In this document: piece after piece, positions 26,956 to 34,369 of the stretch
Layout: every line of letters starts with the position of its first letter
Position numbering within the stretch: position 1 is the stretch's first letter
Source: an uncultured Bacteroidota bacterium
Lineage (GTDB): Bacteria; Bacteroidota; Bacteroidia; Chitinophagales; LD1
Reading direction: 5' to 3'
Length of the DNA stretch: 41,023 nucleotides
Assembly (NCBI GenBank): GCA_903919075.1
Contig: CAIXGR010000054.1
Location: forward strand, 1 to 41,023
Translations under genes and position numbers: made by a program
Notes under the pieces: generated by a model
What the model saw: the letters and a program-made list of their open reading frames with translations, nothing else
Databases searched by the model: none
Told to the model about the DNA's origin: nothing

Positions 26956-28161
26956 CTACCCCTTCTTGTTTCTGTGTTTTTCTTCCCGTTCAAGAACTGT
27001 TTTTAAGATTTTTATATCAGATTGTTGCAATTTCAAATCTCTGCGTTCCATCATTCTTTGGGCTACTTCTATGGCTTTGTCAAATGCATAGGTTTCGAAG
27101 CCATCGGCACCACCCCAGCTAAATGACGGAATAAACTTTGCCGGGAATCCTCCGCCGAAAATATTGGCAGATACACCTACCACAGTGCCGGTATTAAACA
27201 TGGTATTGATACCGCTTTTTGAATGGTCGCCCATAACCATGCCGCAGAATACCATACCGGTATCTATGGTTTTGCCTTCACGGTAGTTGAATACATCAAC
27301 ATTACTGTAGTTGTTTTTCAAATTACTGTTGTTGGTATCGGCGCCCAGGTTGCACCACTCGCCAATTACCGAGTTGCCCAGAAAACCATCGTGGGCTTTG
27401 TTGCTGTAACCGAAAAATACAGAGTTACTTATTTCGCCACCGGTTTTGCAGTGAGGGCCCAATGTAGTTGCGCCATATATTTTTGCTGCCATTTTTAGTG
27501 TAGCATGTTCGCATAAAGCAAAAGGCCCGCGTATGGTACAGCCTTCCATTATTTCGGCGTCGGTGCCAATATATATGGGGCCTGCGTTGGTGTTTAAAAT
27601 GGCATATTCAACTTTGCCGCCTTCTTCAACAAAAATATTTTCAGCCGGGCCTATTATTTTATTCGTGTTGCTTAAAGGTTTTGATTTTCTTCCTTTGGTT
27701 AGCGAGGCGAAATCAGATTTTAATGCTTCGCCATTTAGTTTGAAAATATCCCAAGGGTGGTTGATGGAAAGAATTGTTCCTTTATATTCAATAGGAGTGA
27801 AGCTTTTAATAATGGCTTCGAAATTTTCGTAGTTAAGGTGGTGCTTTTCGGTTTTAAAGGCAATAACCTGCCCCTGAATATTGAGTGATTGTAAAGCACC
27901 TAAATGCCTGATGGCATCTAATAGTTGCTCATCGGGTAGTATTGAGCCATTTATATAAAGCGCAGCAGAAGAATCGTTAGATGCGGGGAATTTATCAGCA
28001 AGGTAGCTTTCAATAAGCGAAAAGGATGATTGCCCCAGCAGTTTCTCCCATTTTTGGCGTATAGTAAGTATACCAATACGAATATCGGCAACGGGACGGG
28101 TAAAGGTTAGGGGTAGTAAATTCTCCCGGGTTTTATGGCAGTCGAAAAGGATAAGATTCAC
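26956..28161 (-). CDS. GlmU-family protein (nucleotidyltransferase-like plus left-handed beta helix)
   Basis: This 401-residue protein has an N-terminal nucleotidyltransferase-like domain (about 1-165, opening MNLILFDCHKTRENLLPLTFTRPVADIRIG). Its C-terminal LbH (about 170-370) has coils such as IYIGTDAEIMEGCTIRGPFALCEHA and NSVIGEWCNLGADTNNSNLKN. Bacteroidota carry this as a 'GlmU family' protein distinct from true GlmU. The N-terminus lacks the GxGTRM pyrophosphorylase motif, so nucleotidyl transfer in the standard way is doubtful, although LTFTRPVADIR is typical of this subfamily. It may be a sugar-phosphate transferase or acyltransferase in envelope precursor synthesis. It sits upstream of tpiA on the same strand. 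Confidence 0.88.
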   Translation of the reverse strand: MNLILFDCHKTRENLLPLTFTRPVADIRIGILTIRQKWEKLLGQSSFSLIESYLADKFPASNDSSAALYINGSILPDEQLLDAIRHLGALQSLNIQGQVIAFKTEKHHLNYENFEAIIKSFTPIEYKGTILSINHPWDIFKLNGEALKSDFASLTKGRKSKPLSNTNKIIGPAENIFVEEGGKVEYAILNTNAGPIYIGTDAEIMEGCTIRGPFALCEHATLKMAAKIYGATTLGPHCKTGGEISNSVFFGYSNKAHDGFLGNSVIGEWCNLGADTNNSNLKNNYSNVDVFNYREGKTIDTGMVFCGMVMGDHSKSGINTMFNTGTVVGVSANIFGGGFPAKFIPSFSWGGADGFETYAFDKAIEVAQRMMERRDLKLQQSDIKILKTVLEREEKHRNKKG

Positions 28162-28190
28162 TGAAGGAAATTTTCGAGGCTAAATATAGA

Positions 28191-28210
28191 AACTTCTGTG
28201 AACAGAAGTT
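28191..28210. promoter_or_regulatory. Perfect palindrome upstream of the GlmU-like gene
   Basis: AACTTCTGTGAACAGAAGTT has two 9-base arms with a 2-base centre, ending 29 bases before the start codon at 28161 on the minus strand. No T run follows on either strand, so it is not a standard terminator. An operator for a dimeric regulator or a 5'-leader hairpin would fit. Confidence 0.4.
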
Positions 28211-28257
28211 AAGCATGTAATGATATGTGTATAGCTGAAATTTTATTGTGTCGCTCC

Positions 28258-28290
28258 CCGCACCCTCTAACTCCCTAAAGGGAGAACCGG
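28258..28290. repeat. CCCTAAAGGG hairpin repeat, copy 1
   Basis: CACCCTCTAA is followed by the stem CTCCCT (28271-28276), loop AA, AGGGAG (28279-28284). It has the same architecture as the copy at 40775-40800 and belongs to a hairpin repeat type common between genes in Bacteroidota. The rest of the 295-base gap holds only the palindrome at 28191 and the rpmE2 terminator. Confidence 0.6.
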
Positions 28291-28420
28291 CTCCACTACA
28301 AAAGAAAATTTCTTAACGGCATTTTCATGAAGGGCATTTTTAAATGGAAGGTGTTTTACGGCCATGTACAGCGAGGTATGATATGAAAGTTGTAGGTTAT
28401 AGGAAAATAAGAAGGGTATA

Positions 28421-28452
28421 AAAACAAAAACGCCCCGTAAAATGGGGCGTTT
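28421..28452 (-). terminator. Rho-independent terminator of rpmE2
   Basis: AAACGCCCC (28428-28436) pairs with GGGGCGTTT (28444-28452) around a 7-base loop. On the minus strand the stem is followed by a T-rich run (TTTGTTTTTA). It begins 5 bases after the L31 stop codon and closes the engB-rpmE2 unit. Confidence 0.85.
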
Positions 28453-28456
28453 CAAT

Positions 28457-28729
28457 TTATTCGGCTGCTTTGTCAGCGGCTGGTTTTTTGGTATATTTTT
28501 TCTTGAATTTATCGATACGGCCTGCGGTATCAACAAATTTCATTTTGCCGGTAAAAAATGGATGTGATTCGCTTGAAATTTCAAGCTTAATCAATGGATA
28601 ATCATTGCCGTCTTCCCATTTTGTGGTTTCACGAGAATTGGCTGTGCTTTTGCCCAACCATGATTTATCAAGCGAAATATCTTTAAACACAACTGTGCGG
28701 TAATTTGAAGGATGAATTTCTTTTTTCAT
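28457..28729 (-). CDS. rpmE2: 50S ribosomal protein L31 type B
   Basis: This 90-residue ribosomal protein starts [19 protein letters not shown], the usual type B form with no zinc-binding cysteines. The conserved core is [28 protein letters not shown], followed by a Lys/Ala-rich tail. It binds the large subunit at the intersubunit bridge. In bacteria with both forms the Cys-free one is induced under zinc shortage; here it may be the only copy. It lies 55 bases downstream of engB and is followed by a strong terminator. Confidence 0.96.
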   Translation of the reverse strand: MKKEIHPSNYRTVVFKDISLDKSWLGKSTANSRETTKWEDGNDYPLIKLEISSESHPFFTGKMKFVDTAGRIDKFKKKYTKKPAADKAAE

Positions 28730-28784
28730 ACGATATTAAATTTAAGGACGGCAAAAATAACATTTTTAGCTGAAAATAAAAAAA

Positions 28785-29420
28785 TCAGGCATCTAAAGCT
28801 TTTTCGCGCGAAGAAAGTGTTTTATAGTATTCAGTTACAGCAGCTTGTATAAAATCAAGTAATTTCTCTTTTCCGCTCTTTTTTTCGGCCGAAGTGGTGA
28901 ATGAGGGCGGCAATTCCTCCCAGCTTTCCAATAATTTGTTTTCAAATAATTGCACATTGGTGCTTACATCGCGGCTGCCAGGCTTATCGGCTTTGGTATA
29001 AATAATGGCAAAGGGTATATACTTTCGGGCCATCCAGTCAATAAAGTCTAGGTCTATTTTCTGGGGGGTAACGCGCGAATCTACCAGCAAAAACACGTAT
29101 TGCAACTGGCTGCGCTGCAATATATAGTTGCGTATCATATTCTCCCATTTATTACGCAGTTGTTTCGAAACCTTGGCGAAACTATAGCCCGGCAAATCGA
29201 CAAACTGAAACTTATTGTTAATGTTAAAGAAGTTAAGCGTTTGGGTTTTACCAGGCGTAACCGAAACTTTTGAAAGCTTTTTTCTGCCGGTAAGGTAATT
29301 GATAAGCGATGATTTGCCAACGTTGGAGCGCCCAATAAAGGCAAACTCGGGCACCTCATCTTTGGGGCACTTTTCAACATCAACATAACTGGCTATATAA
29401 TCTGCCGATTTAATAATCAT
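28785..29420 (-). CDS. engB: Ribosome biogenesis GTPase YihA/YsxC (EngB)
   Basis: I start at the ATG ending at 29420 (MIIKSADYIASY), which gives 211 residues, the normal EngB length. An upstream start at 29507 would add 29 residues that reach into the ubiE promoter. GTPase motifs are the P-loop G1 GRSNVGKSS (30-38), G2 Thr in VSVTPGKTQT, G3 DLPGYSFAK and G4 TKAD. It acts in late assembly of the 50S subunit and is encoded next to L31. Confidence 0.95.
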   Translation of the reverse strand: MIIKSADYIASYVDVEKCPKDEVPEFAFIGRSNVGKSSLINYLTGRKKLSKVSVTPGKTQTLNFFNINNKFQFVDLPGYSFAKVSKQLRNKWENMIRNYILQRSQLQYVFLLVDSRVTPQKIDLDFIDWMARKYIPFAIIYTKADKPGSRDVSTNVQLFENKLLESWEELPPSFTTSAEKKSGKEKLLDFIQAAVTEYYKTLSSREKALDA

Positions 29421-29476
29421 GGGCGCTAAGGTATTCAGATTAACCAATTTAGTGAAGGGCAGCAATTTTAAGATAT

Positions 29477-29484
29477 TATTTTTG
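29477..29484 (+). promoter_or_regulatory. -7 box of the ubiE-porT transcript
   Basis: TATTTTTG at 29477-29484 matches the Bacteroidota -7 consensus TAnnTTTG exactly, 43 bases before the ubiE ATG. No clear -33 TTG is found. It lies in the intergenic space divergent from engB, which supports the shorter engB start. Confidence 0.5.
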
Positions 29485-29527
29485 CCCCTGAAAGTGCCGA
29501 AGGGCAATTGTAGTTTATAGTATAATA

Positions 29528-30256
29528 ATGGCTAAAATAGTAACCCCATATAACGATGAAACCCGCGGCAAAAAAGAGCAGGTAGAGGAGATGTTTGATA
29601 ACATAGCCCGCAGGTATGATTTTTTGAATCATTTGCTTTCGTTAGGAATTGACATTAGCTGGCGGAAAAAGGCTGTAAAATATATTGGCGGTATTAACCC
29701 ACGCAAAGTATTAGATATAGCAACAGGGACCGGGGATTTTGCTTTAGAGGCATTGGTGTTAAAGCCCGATAAAGTTACGGGCCTTGATATTTCGGAGGGG
29801 ATGATGAAATACGGTAGGGAGAAGGCAAAAGCCATGCATGTAGAAAATGTAGTTGAGTTTGTAAAGGGCGATTCGGAAAAAATGGAATTTACCGATAATT
29901 CTTTCGATGCCATTACGGTGGGTTTTGGTGTTCGTAATTTTGAGAATCTGGAAGCTGGTTTGCGGGAAATGTTGCGTGTGTTAAAGCCCGGAGGCAGGGT
30001 GGCAATTTTAGAAGCTTCGCAACCCCCTAACACAATAATAAGGTTCGTTTTTGGTTTATACTTCAATTATATAGTGCCTGCTGTGGGAAGGCTGTTTTCG
30101 AAAGATGTAAGAGCCTATACTTATTTGCCGGAATCGGTAAGTGTATTTCCGAGTGGTTTTGAGTTCATAAAAATTTTGGAGAATATTGGGTTCAGAAATG
30201 TGGAGTGGAAACCATTGACCTTGGGTGCCTGTGCACTATATACAATGGAAAAGTAA
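29528..30256 (+). CDS. ubiE: Demethylmenaquinone methyltransferase
   Basis: This 242-residue SAM-dependent C-methyltransferase makes the last step of menaquinone synthesis. The UbiE/MenG signatures are present: FDNIARRYDFLNHLLSLGID at the start, motif I VLDIATGTGDFA (61-72), the motif near PFDAITVGFGVRNFEN, and the late LRVLKPGGRVAILEASQP. It sits 23 bases before porT, a pairing often seen in Bacteroidota. MenG is an equally good name. Confidence 0.95.
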   Translation: MAKIVTPYNDETRGKKEQVEEMFDNIARRYDFLNHLLSLGIDISWRKKAVKYIGGINPRKVLDIATGTGDFALEALVLKPDKVTGLDISEGMMKYGREKAKAMHVENVVEFVKGDSEKMEFTDNSFDAITVGFGVRNFENLEAGLREMLRVLKPGGRVAILEASQPPNTIIRFVFGLYFNYIVPAVGRLFSKDVRAYTYLPESVSVFPSGFEFIKILENIGFRNVEWKPLTLGACALYTMEK

Positions 30257-30279
30257 AAGTGAATGTTTAATATTAATGC

Positions 30280-30960
30280 ATGAAAAGAACTACCGTACTG
30301 ATTTTTATTTTGGTTTTGAGCATGGGCCTTAGTGCTCAGTTCAACTTTAATGAAATGAGTAATAAGACTATTTATTTTGGTATTGCCATGGGTGTAAACG
30401 TGGCCGATTTTAAAGTTATTCATGCGCGCAGTGTTCCTCAAAACGATTCTATAAGGTATGTAAGTAGTGCCAGGGGGCCCGGCCTTAACCTTGGTATTAT
30501 TGGTAACTACCAGTTTCATAAATATTTCGACCTTCGGTTTATTCCTACACTATCTTTTTCTGATAAAACCCTTGTTTACCGGGATTTGTATAACAACACG
30601 GTAAAAAAAGATATCACCTCTATTTATCTTGATTTTCCTTTGCAGGTTCGGTTTAAGTCGAAGCCTATTAAAGATTTTAGGATTTATGTAATTGCCGGAG
30701 GCCGGTACGATTATGATCTTGCATCGAACGTTAAGGCCAGAAGGGCCGATGATATAGTAAAAGTAGGAAGAAGCGACGTTGCAGCCGAACTTGGTGTTGG
30801 CGTAATGATATATTTCCCATATTTTATTATGTCGCCCGAATTGAAATGGAGCCAGGGTGTAATTAATATTCTTGCCCCAACGCCGGGACTTATCTATTCG
30901 CGAACTATTGAAAGAATTTACTCAAGAACTTTTACGTTTACATTGAATCTTGAAGGATAG
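30280..30960 (+). CDS. porT: PorT-like outer-membrane protein of the type IX secretion system
   Basis: This 226-residue protein has a signal peptide (MKRTTVLIFILVLSMGLSAQ) followed by a beta-barrel. FGIAMGVNVADFKV and GPGLNLGIIGNYQFHKYFDLRFIPTLSFSDKTLVYRD match the PorT family, and an aromatic/Leu-rich final strand (RTFTFTLNLEG) closes the barrel. In Porphyromonas gingivalis PorT is required for export of gingipains by type IX secretion, and its location after ubiE is a known context in the phylum. This predicts a type IX system in the organism, though no other component is in the window. Confidence 0.87.
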   Translation: MKRTTVLIFILVLSMGLSAQFNFNEMSNKTIYFGIAMGVNVADFKVIHARSVPQNDSIRYVSSARGPGLNLGIIGNYQFHKYFDLRFIPTLSFSDKTLVYRDLYNNTVKKDITSIYLDFPLQVRFKSKPIKDFRIYVIAGGRYDYDLASNVKARRADDIVKVGRSDVAAELGVGVMIYFPYFIMSPELKWSQGVINILAPTPGLIYSRTIERIYSRTFTFTLNLEG

Positions 30961-31011
30961 CGTGTTTGGACGGCACACAAGATTATTTCTAACGCACTAT
31001 TTTAAACTGCA

Positions 31012-31635
31012 ATGCCTTTTTATAGAAAATTTAAATCAGAAGATTCAATAATAGCATTGTGGCGTATTGAGGAAGATTTATCCTTCTTCGAATCGAAATT
31101 TGATTTACACCCACCTATACAGAATGAAAGTAAAAAGCTGCAATGGTTTGCTACACGGCACCTTTTGAATGAAATGATAGGTACATATGCCGAAGTATTA
31201 AAATATGATACAGGTAAGCCTTATCTTAAAGATACTGATCATCATATTTCTATTTCGCACACAACAGCATTTGCGGCTGTAATGGTGAACCCCAATAAAA
31301 GTGTAGGAGTGGACCTTGAAATGGTGAACCCGAAAGTGGAACGTATTGCCCACAAATTTTTGCGGGAGGATGAAATAAGTGCTATTCATCTGGATGAAAA
31401 GATTGAAAAACTGATTTTGTATTGGAGTGCCAAAGAAGCCTTGTACAAAATGTTTGGCAAAAACCAAGTGGAATTTAAAACACATCTGTTGATTGAACCC
31501 TTTGAACTAAAATTGAAAGGGACATTGCACGCCAAAATATTGACCAATGATGTGCATATTGAAAACTTGGAAGTGCCTTATGAGTTTTTTGATGGCCATG
31601 TGATAAGTTATGTGTGTAGTTCAATTACCCAATAG
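31012..31635 (+). CDS. 4'-phosphopantetheinyl transferase superfamily protein
   Basis: This 207-residue protein has the Sfp-type motifs: ISISHTTAFAAV (79-90), VGVDLEMV with Mg-binding D101 and E103, and WSAKEALYKMFGK (138-150) with E142. It would transfer phosphopantetheine from CoA to a carrier-protein serine. The size lies between AcpS (about 125) and Sfp (about 225), and the fold is the two-domain Sfp type. Target carriers are not in the window. It lies 51 bases behind porT on the same strand. Confidence 0.92.
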   Translation: MPFYRKFKSEDSIIALWRIEEDLSFFESKFDLHPPIQNESKKLQWFATRHLLNEMIGTYAEVLKYDTGKPYLKDTDHHISISHTTAFAAVMVNPNKSVGVDLEMVNPKVERIAHKFLREDEISAIHLDEKIEKLILYWSAKEALYKMFGKNQVEFKTHLLIEPFELKLKGTLHAKILTNDVHIENLEVPYEFFDGHVISYVCSSITQ

Positions 31636-31710
31636 CGTTTTAGCCATTACTTTTTTTGAAAGAAATTGAGTAAATTGCGGTAGGGCACGATTGCATTTAA
31701 ATTAGAAATT

Positions 31711-33438
31711 ATGAAAAAAATATACTTTTTGGCAATTATAGCCATTGGCTTTATGGTATACCCTAATGGCCAAGTAAATGCGCAGGGCATAGCTATTAAT
31801 ACTTCAGGATTACCACCTGATAGTTCAGCAGCGCTTGATGTTAGTTCTACTAAAAAAGGCATGTTAATTCCCCGAATGACAACTACGCAAAGAAATTTAA
31901 TAACTTCTCCCGCCTCGTCGCTTCTAATATTTAATACCACGGATAATTGTTACGAATCATATAATGGAAGCTTATGGCAATCGGTTATTTGTTTGTGTAC
32001 GGCACCGCCATCCACACCCGGTTCTATTACCGGTAATGTTTCGCCATGTATTAATGCCAATAGTGTTATTTATTCTATTGTGCCAGTTAGTGGCGCAAAT
32101 TCATATACCTGGACTGCCCCAGGTGATGCTACTATTACTGCAGGGCAGGGCACCACTTCGGTTACTGTTAATTTTGGCAGTAGTTCCGGTAATATGACAG
32201 TAACTGCTTCGAACAGTTGTGGCAGTAGTAGTGCAAGCATTTTGCCAATAAGTATAAGTAATGTTCCTGGTATACCGGGTACTATATCGGGTAATACTTC
32301 GCCGTGTACAGGTTCAACAGGTATCAATTATTCTATTTCGGCTGTAAGCGGTGCTACATCATATACATGGACTGTGCCTTCCGGTGCAGTAGTAACCGCC
32401 GGGCAGGGCACTACCTCGGTGCTGGTTAATTTTTCTAGCACTCCCGGCGATATTACAGTAGCCGCAAGCAACACCTGTGGTACAAGCGGTGCCAGCACAC
32501 TGCCCATTACAATAAGTGTTACCCCCAATACCCCAGGTTCTGTTTCGGGGCCTACAAGTTTTTATAATGGTGAAACAGGGGTTAATTATTCTGTTTCGGC
32601 AGTAAGTGGGGCCAGCACTTATAGCTGGACTGTTCCTTCTTCCGGCAACATAACAGCTGGCCAGGGAACAACTTCTATTACGGTTAGTTTTTCCGATACC
32701 GTAGCAGGTAATGTATGCGTTACTGCCGGTAATGCCTGTGGAACAAGCAGCGCCAGCTGTACCACACTTTCCTATGGTTGTTATGTTCCCGGTTCACAAG
32801 ATTTTAGTTATACCGGGGCTGCACAAACGTTTACAGTACCCTGCGGTGTAACCAGTGTAACATTGAGTGTTTGGGGTGCGCAGGGTGGTGGTGCGGGTAA
32901 CGGAGGGCTGGGAGGATATGCAACAGGAAATCTGGCAGTATCATTTGGCGAGCAACTATATGTTTATGTAGGTCAAGCCGGCGGTGGCTCCGGTACCCCC
33001 GAAACTTTTGGTGGTGGTGGAAATGGTGCTCAATACGATAGGGGTGGGGGTGGAGGAGCATCGGATGTAAGAGTAGGTGGTAACGGTATTGGTAACCGGG
33101 TTATTGTTGCCGGTGGTGGTGGTGGTGCCAACGCTGGCGCAACCGGTGGGTATGGAGGTGGACTGGTTGGCGGTAATGGTAGCGATAACAATTCGTTTGG
33201 CGGAACGCAAAGCAGCTGGGGAACCGGAAGTTGTTGCCCATGCCCGGTACCTTCGCAAGGTAATGGCGAAGATGGCTCATGCTCTGGTTGCAACGGCGCC
33301 GGTGGTGGTGGCGGATATTGGGGTGGTGGCGCTTGTACGCAGGGCGGAGGTGGTAGTGGTTATATTGGCGGTGTTACCGGTGGTTCAATGCAAAGCGGAA
33401 TTCAATCGGGCAATGGTAAGGCTACAATATCATGGTGA
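31711..33438 (+). CDS. Secreted protein with PKD-like repeats and ALK-type glycine-rich domain
   Basis: This 575-residue protein has a signal peptide (1-25, ending NGQVNAQ). Next comes the segment SSAALDVSSTKKGMLIPRM...LLIFNTTDNCYESYNGSLWQ (38-90), seen at the N-terminus of many Bacteroidota exported proteins. Three PKD-like Ig-fold repeats follow (about 100-185, 186-271, 272-356), each with the pattern PGS/TISG, NYSI, SYTWTVP, AGQGTTS, and a Cys-containing end. The C-terminal 363-575 is extremely Gly-rich. It begins with TFTVPCGVTSVTLSVWGAQGG and continues with LYVYVGQAGGG, GGGGGASDVRVGG and VIVAGGGGGANAG, as in the glycine-rich domain of receptor kinases such as ALK. Cys-rich segments near 508-542 may form disulfides. 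There is no recognisable type IX C-terminal signal. Adhesion or extracellular structure is a guess. Confidence 0.9.
   Translation: MKKIYFLAIIAIGFMVYPNGQVNAQGIAINTSGLPPDSSAALDVSSTKKGMLIPRMTTTQRNLITSPASSLLIFNTTDNCYESYNGSLWQSVICLCTAPPSTPGSITGNVSPCINANSVIYSIVPVSGANSYTWTAPGDATITAGQGTTSVTVNFGSSSGNMTVTASNSCGSSSASILPISISNVPGIPGTISGNTSPCTGSTGINYSISAVSGATSYTWTVPSGAVVTAGQGTTSVLVNFSSTPGDITVAASNTCGTSGASTLPITISVTPNTPGSVSGPTSFYNGETGVNYSVSAVSGASTYSWTVPSSGNITAGQGTTSITVSFSDTVAGNVCVTAGNACGTSSASCTTLSYGCYVPGSQDFSYTGAAQTFTVPCGVTSVTLSVWGAQGGGAGNGGLGGYATGNLAVSFGEQLYVYVGQAGGGSGTPETFGGGGNGAQYDRGGGGGASDVRVGGNGIGNRVIVAGGGGGANAGATGGYGGGLVGGNGSDNNSFGGTQSSWGTGSCCPCPVPSQGNGEDGSCSGCNGAGGGGGYWGGGACTQGGGGSGYIGGVTGGSMQSGIQSGNGKATISW
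32008..32778 (+). repeat. Three tandem ~258-bp repeats encoding PKD-like domains
   Basis: Units at 32008-32265, 32266-32523 and 32524-32778 encode domains of 85-86 residues sharing a TAGQGTTS-like turn and a TYxW strand. Units one and two are most alike, down to the NTSPC or NVSPC start. Copy number could vary between strains. Confidence 0.75.
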
Positions 33439-33464
33439 TAATGAATGCAACAGCTGTGCAGATT

Positions 33465-34307
33465 ATGAAGCTTAGTTTTAGTAATTTAAAAAGTAAAATT
33501 TTTGTAGTATTCCTTTCTTGCGTAATGCATATTCATGCACAGGAATTTGTGAAGCTGGCCATGCTTAGCTCGCCGGTTTTTTACAGCGGCACAATAAATG
33601 GTGCCGGTGTTTTTTTTGCCGATACCGGCCATATATATTTCATCACTGCACGCCACAATTTATTTTCGGAAAAGCCGCCTTATAAACTAATTCAACGGCA
33701 GGCAATGTTGTCTTTTTATCCTAACAACATACTTTCAGATACTGCCGAATATATAGTTGTTGACCTTAAAGATGCTTTTGAAAAAGGGTGCATTCAGTAC
33801 GATTCACTGAAAGATATAGCGGTTATTGCAATAGCGGCATTCAGAAGCAATAAAGCACCGAGCGGCAAGCCACAATATTATCCTTTTATTATAAAAAAGA
33901 CTGTTGACTACGTTCCTGCATGGCTTAGCGAGAGGAGTGATTTATATAAAGATGTTGAAGTGGGCGGAAGTGTGAATACATTTGGTTACCCAATGACATT
34001 GGGCTTAAAGCAAACAGGGCAATTTAGTTACGAGCATCCGCTTTTAAGAAAAGGGGATATTTCGGGTAAATCAGAAAAGCTTAAAACTATTGTTATATAT
34101 ACACCAATCTATACCGGTAATACCGGCGGGCCTGTATTCGAAGTAAAATATACAAGCCAGGGCGAGAAAATTCGTTTGATTGGAATAGTAGGTGGGCCTG
34201 TTCCACTTAGCAACAAATTGAATAATCAGAATGTGAATTCAGATTATTCGATTGTAATACCTATTGATGGTGCTATTGAGCTTATAAAATCTGTAAAACA
34301 ATTGTAA
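33465..34307 (+). CDS. Exported trypsin-fold protein with Thr at the catalytic Ser position
   Basis: I use the ATG at 33465, which starts a signal peptide (MKLSFSNLKSKIFVVFLSCV, cleaved near HAQ). An upstream ATG at 33432 overlaps the previous stop and adds 11 residues. The 280-residue protein has the double beta-barrel order of trypsin-like peptidases: YFITARHNL with the catalytic His (33644-33661 region), SLKDIAVIAI with the Asp, and TGNTGGPVFE where GNSGGP is expected. The DNA reads GGT AAT ACC GGC GGG (34116-34130), so the nucleophile is Thr. It may be a pseudopeptidase or an unusual Thr enzyme. It immediately follows the glycine-rich protein. Confidence 0.85.
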   Translation: MKLSFSNLKSKIFVVFLSCVMHIHAQEFVKLAMLSSPVFYSGTINGAGVFFADTGHIYFITARHNLFSEKPPYKLIQRQAMLSFYPNNILSDTAEYIVVDLKDAFEKGCIQYDSLKDIAVIAIAAFRSNKAPSGKPQYYPFIIKKTVDYVPAWLSERSDLYKDVEVGGSVNTFGYPMTLGLKQTGQFSYEHPLLRKGDISGKSEKLKTIVIYTPIYTGNTGGPVFEVKYTSQGEKIRLIGIVGGPVPLSNKLNNQNVNSDYSIVIPIDGAIELIKSVKQL

Positions 34308-34369
34308 TAGATAAATAATTGTTTATATATTACGCATATGATTTTTTTATAACAGGTATTAAATTTAAA

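Noticed and set aside
26855-27122. Plus-strand frames of 78-80 codons over the GC-rich repeat
   Set aside because: They are created by the C-rich repeat and antisense to the GlmU-like gene; repetitive Pro/Ser readout.
28267-28536. 89-codon minus-strand frame over the rpmE2 terminator and hairpin repeat
   Set aside because: It runs through the L31 3' end, its terminator and a repeat, so it is not coding.
28785-29507. Longer engB with 29 extra N-terminal residues
   Set aside because: The extension reaches beyond the ubiE -7 box region and is not seen in the usual EngB length; the internal ATG fits better.
33030-33293. Pro-rich minus-strand frame
   Set aside because: It is antisense to the glycine codons and simply reads GGN as Pro.
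33077-33475. 132-codon plus-strand frame
   Set aside because: It is a shadow of the GGT/GGC-rich glycine domain in another frame (Val/Ala-rich readout).
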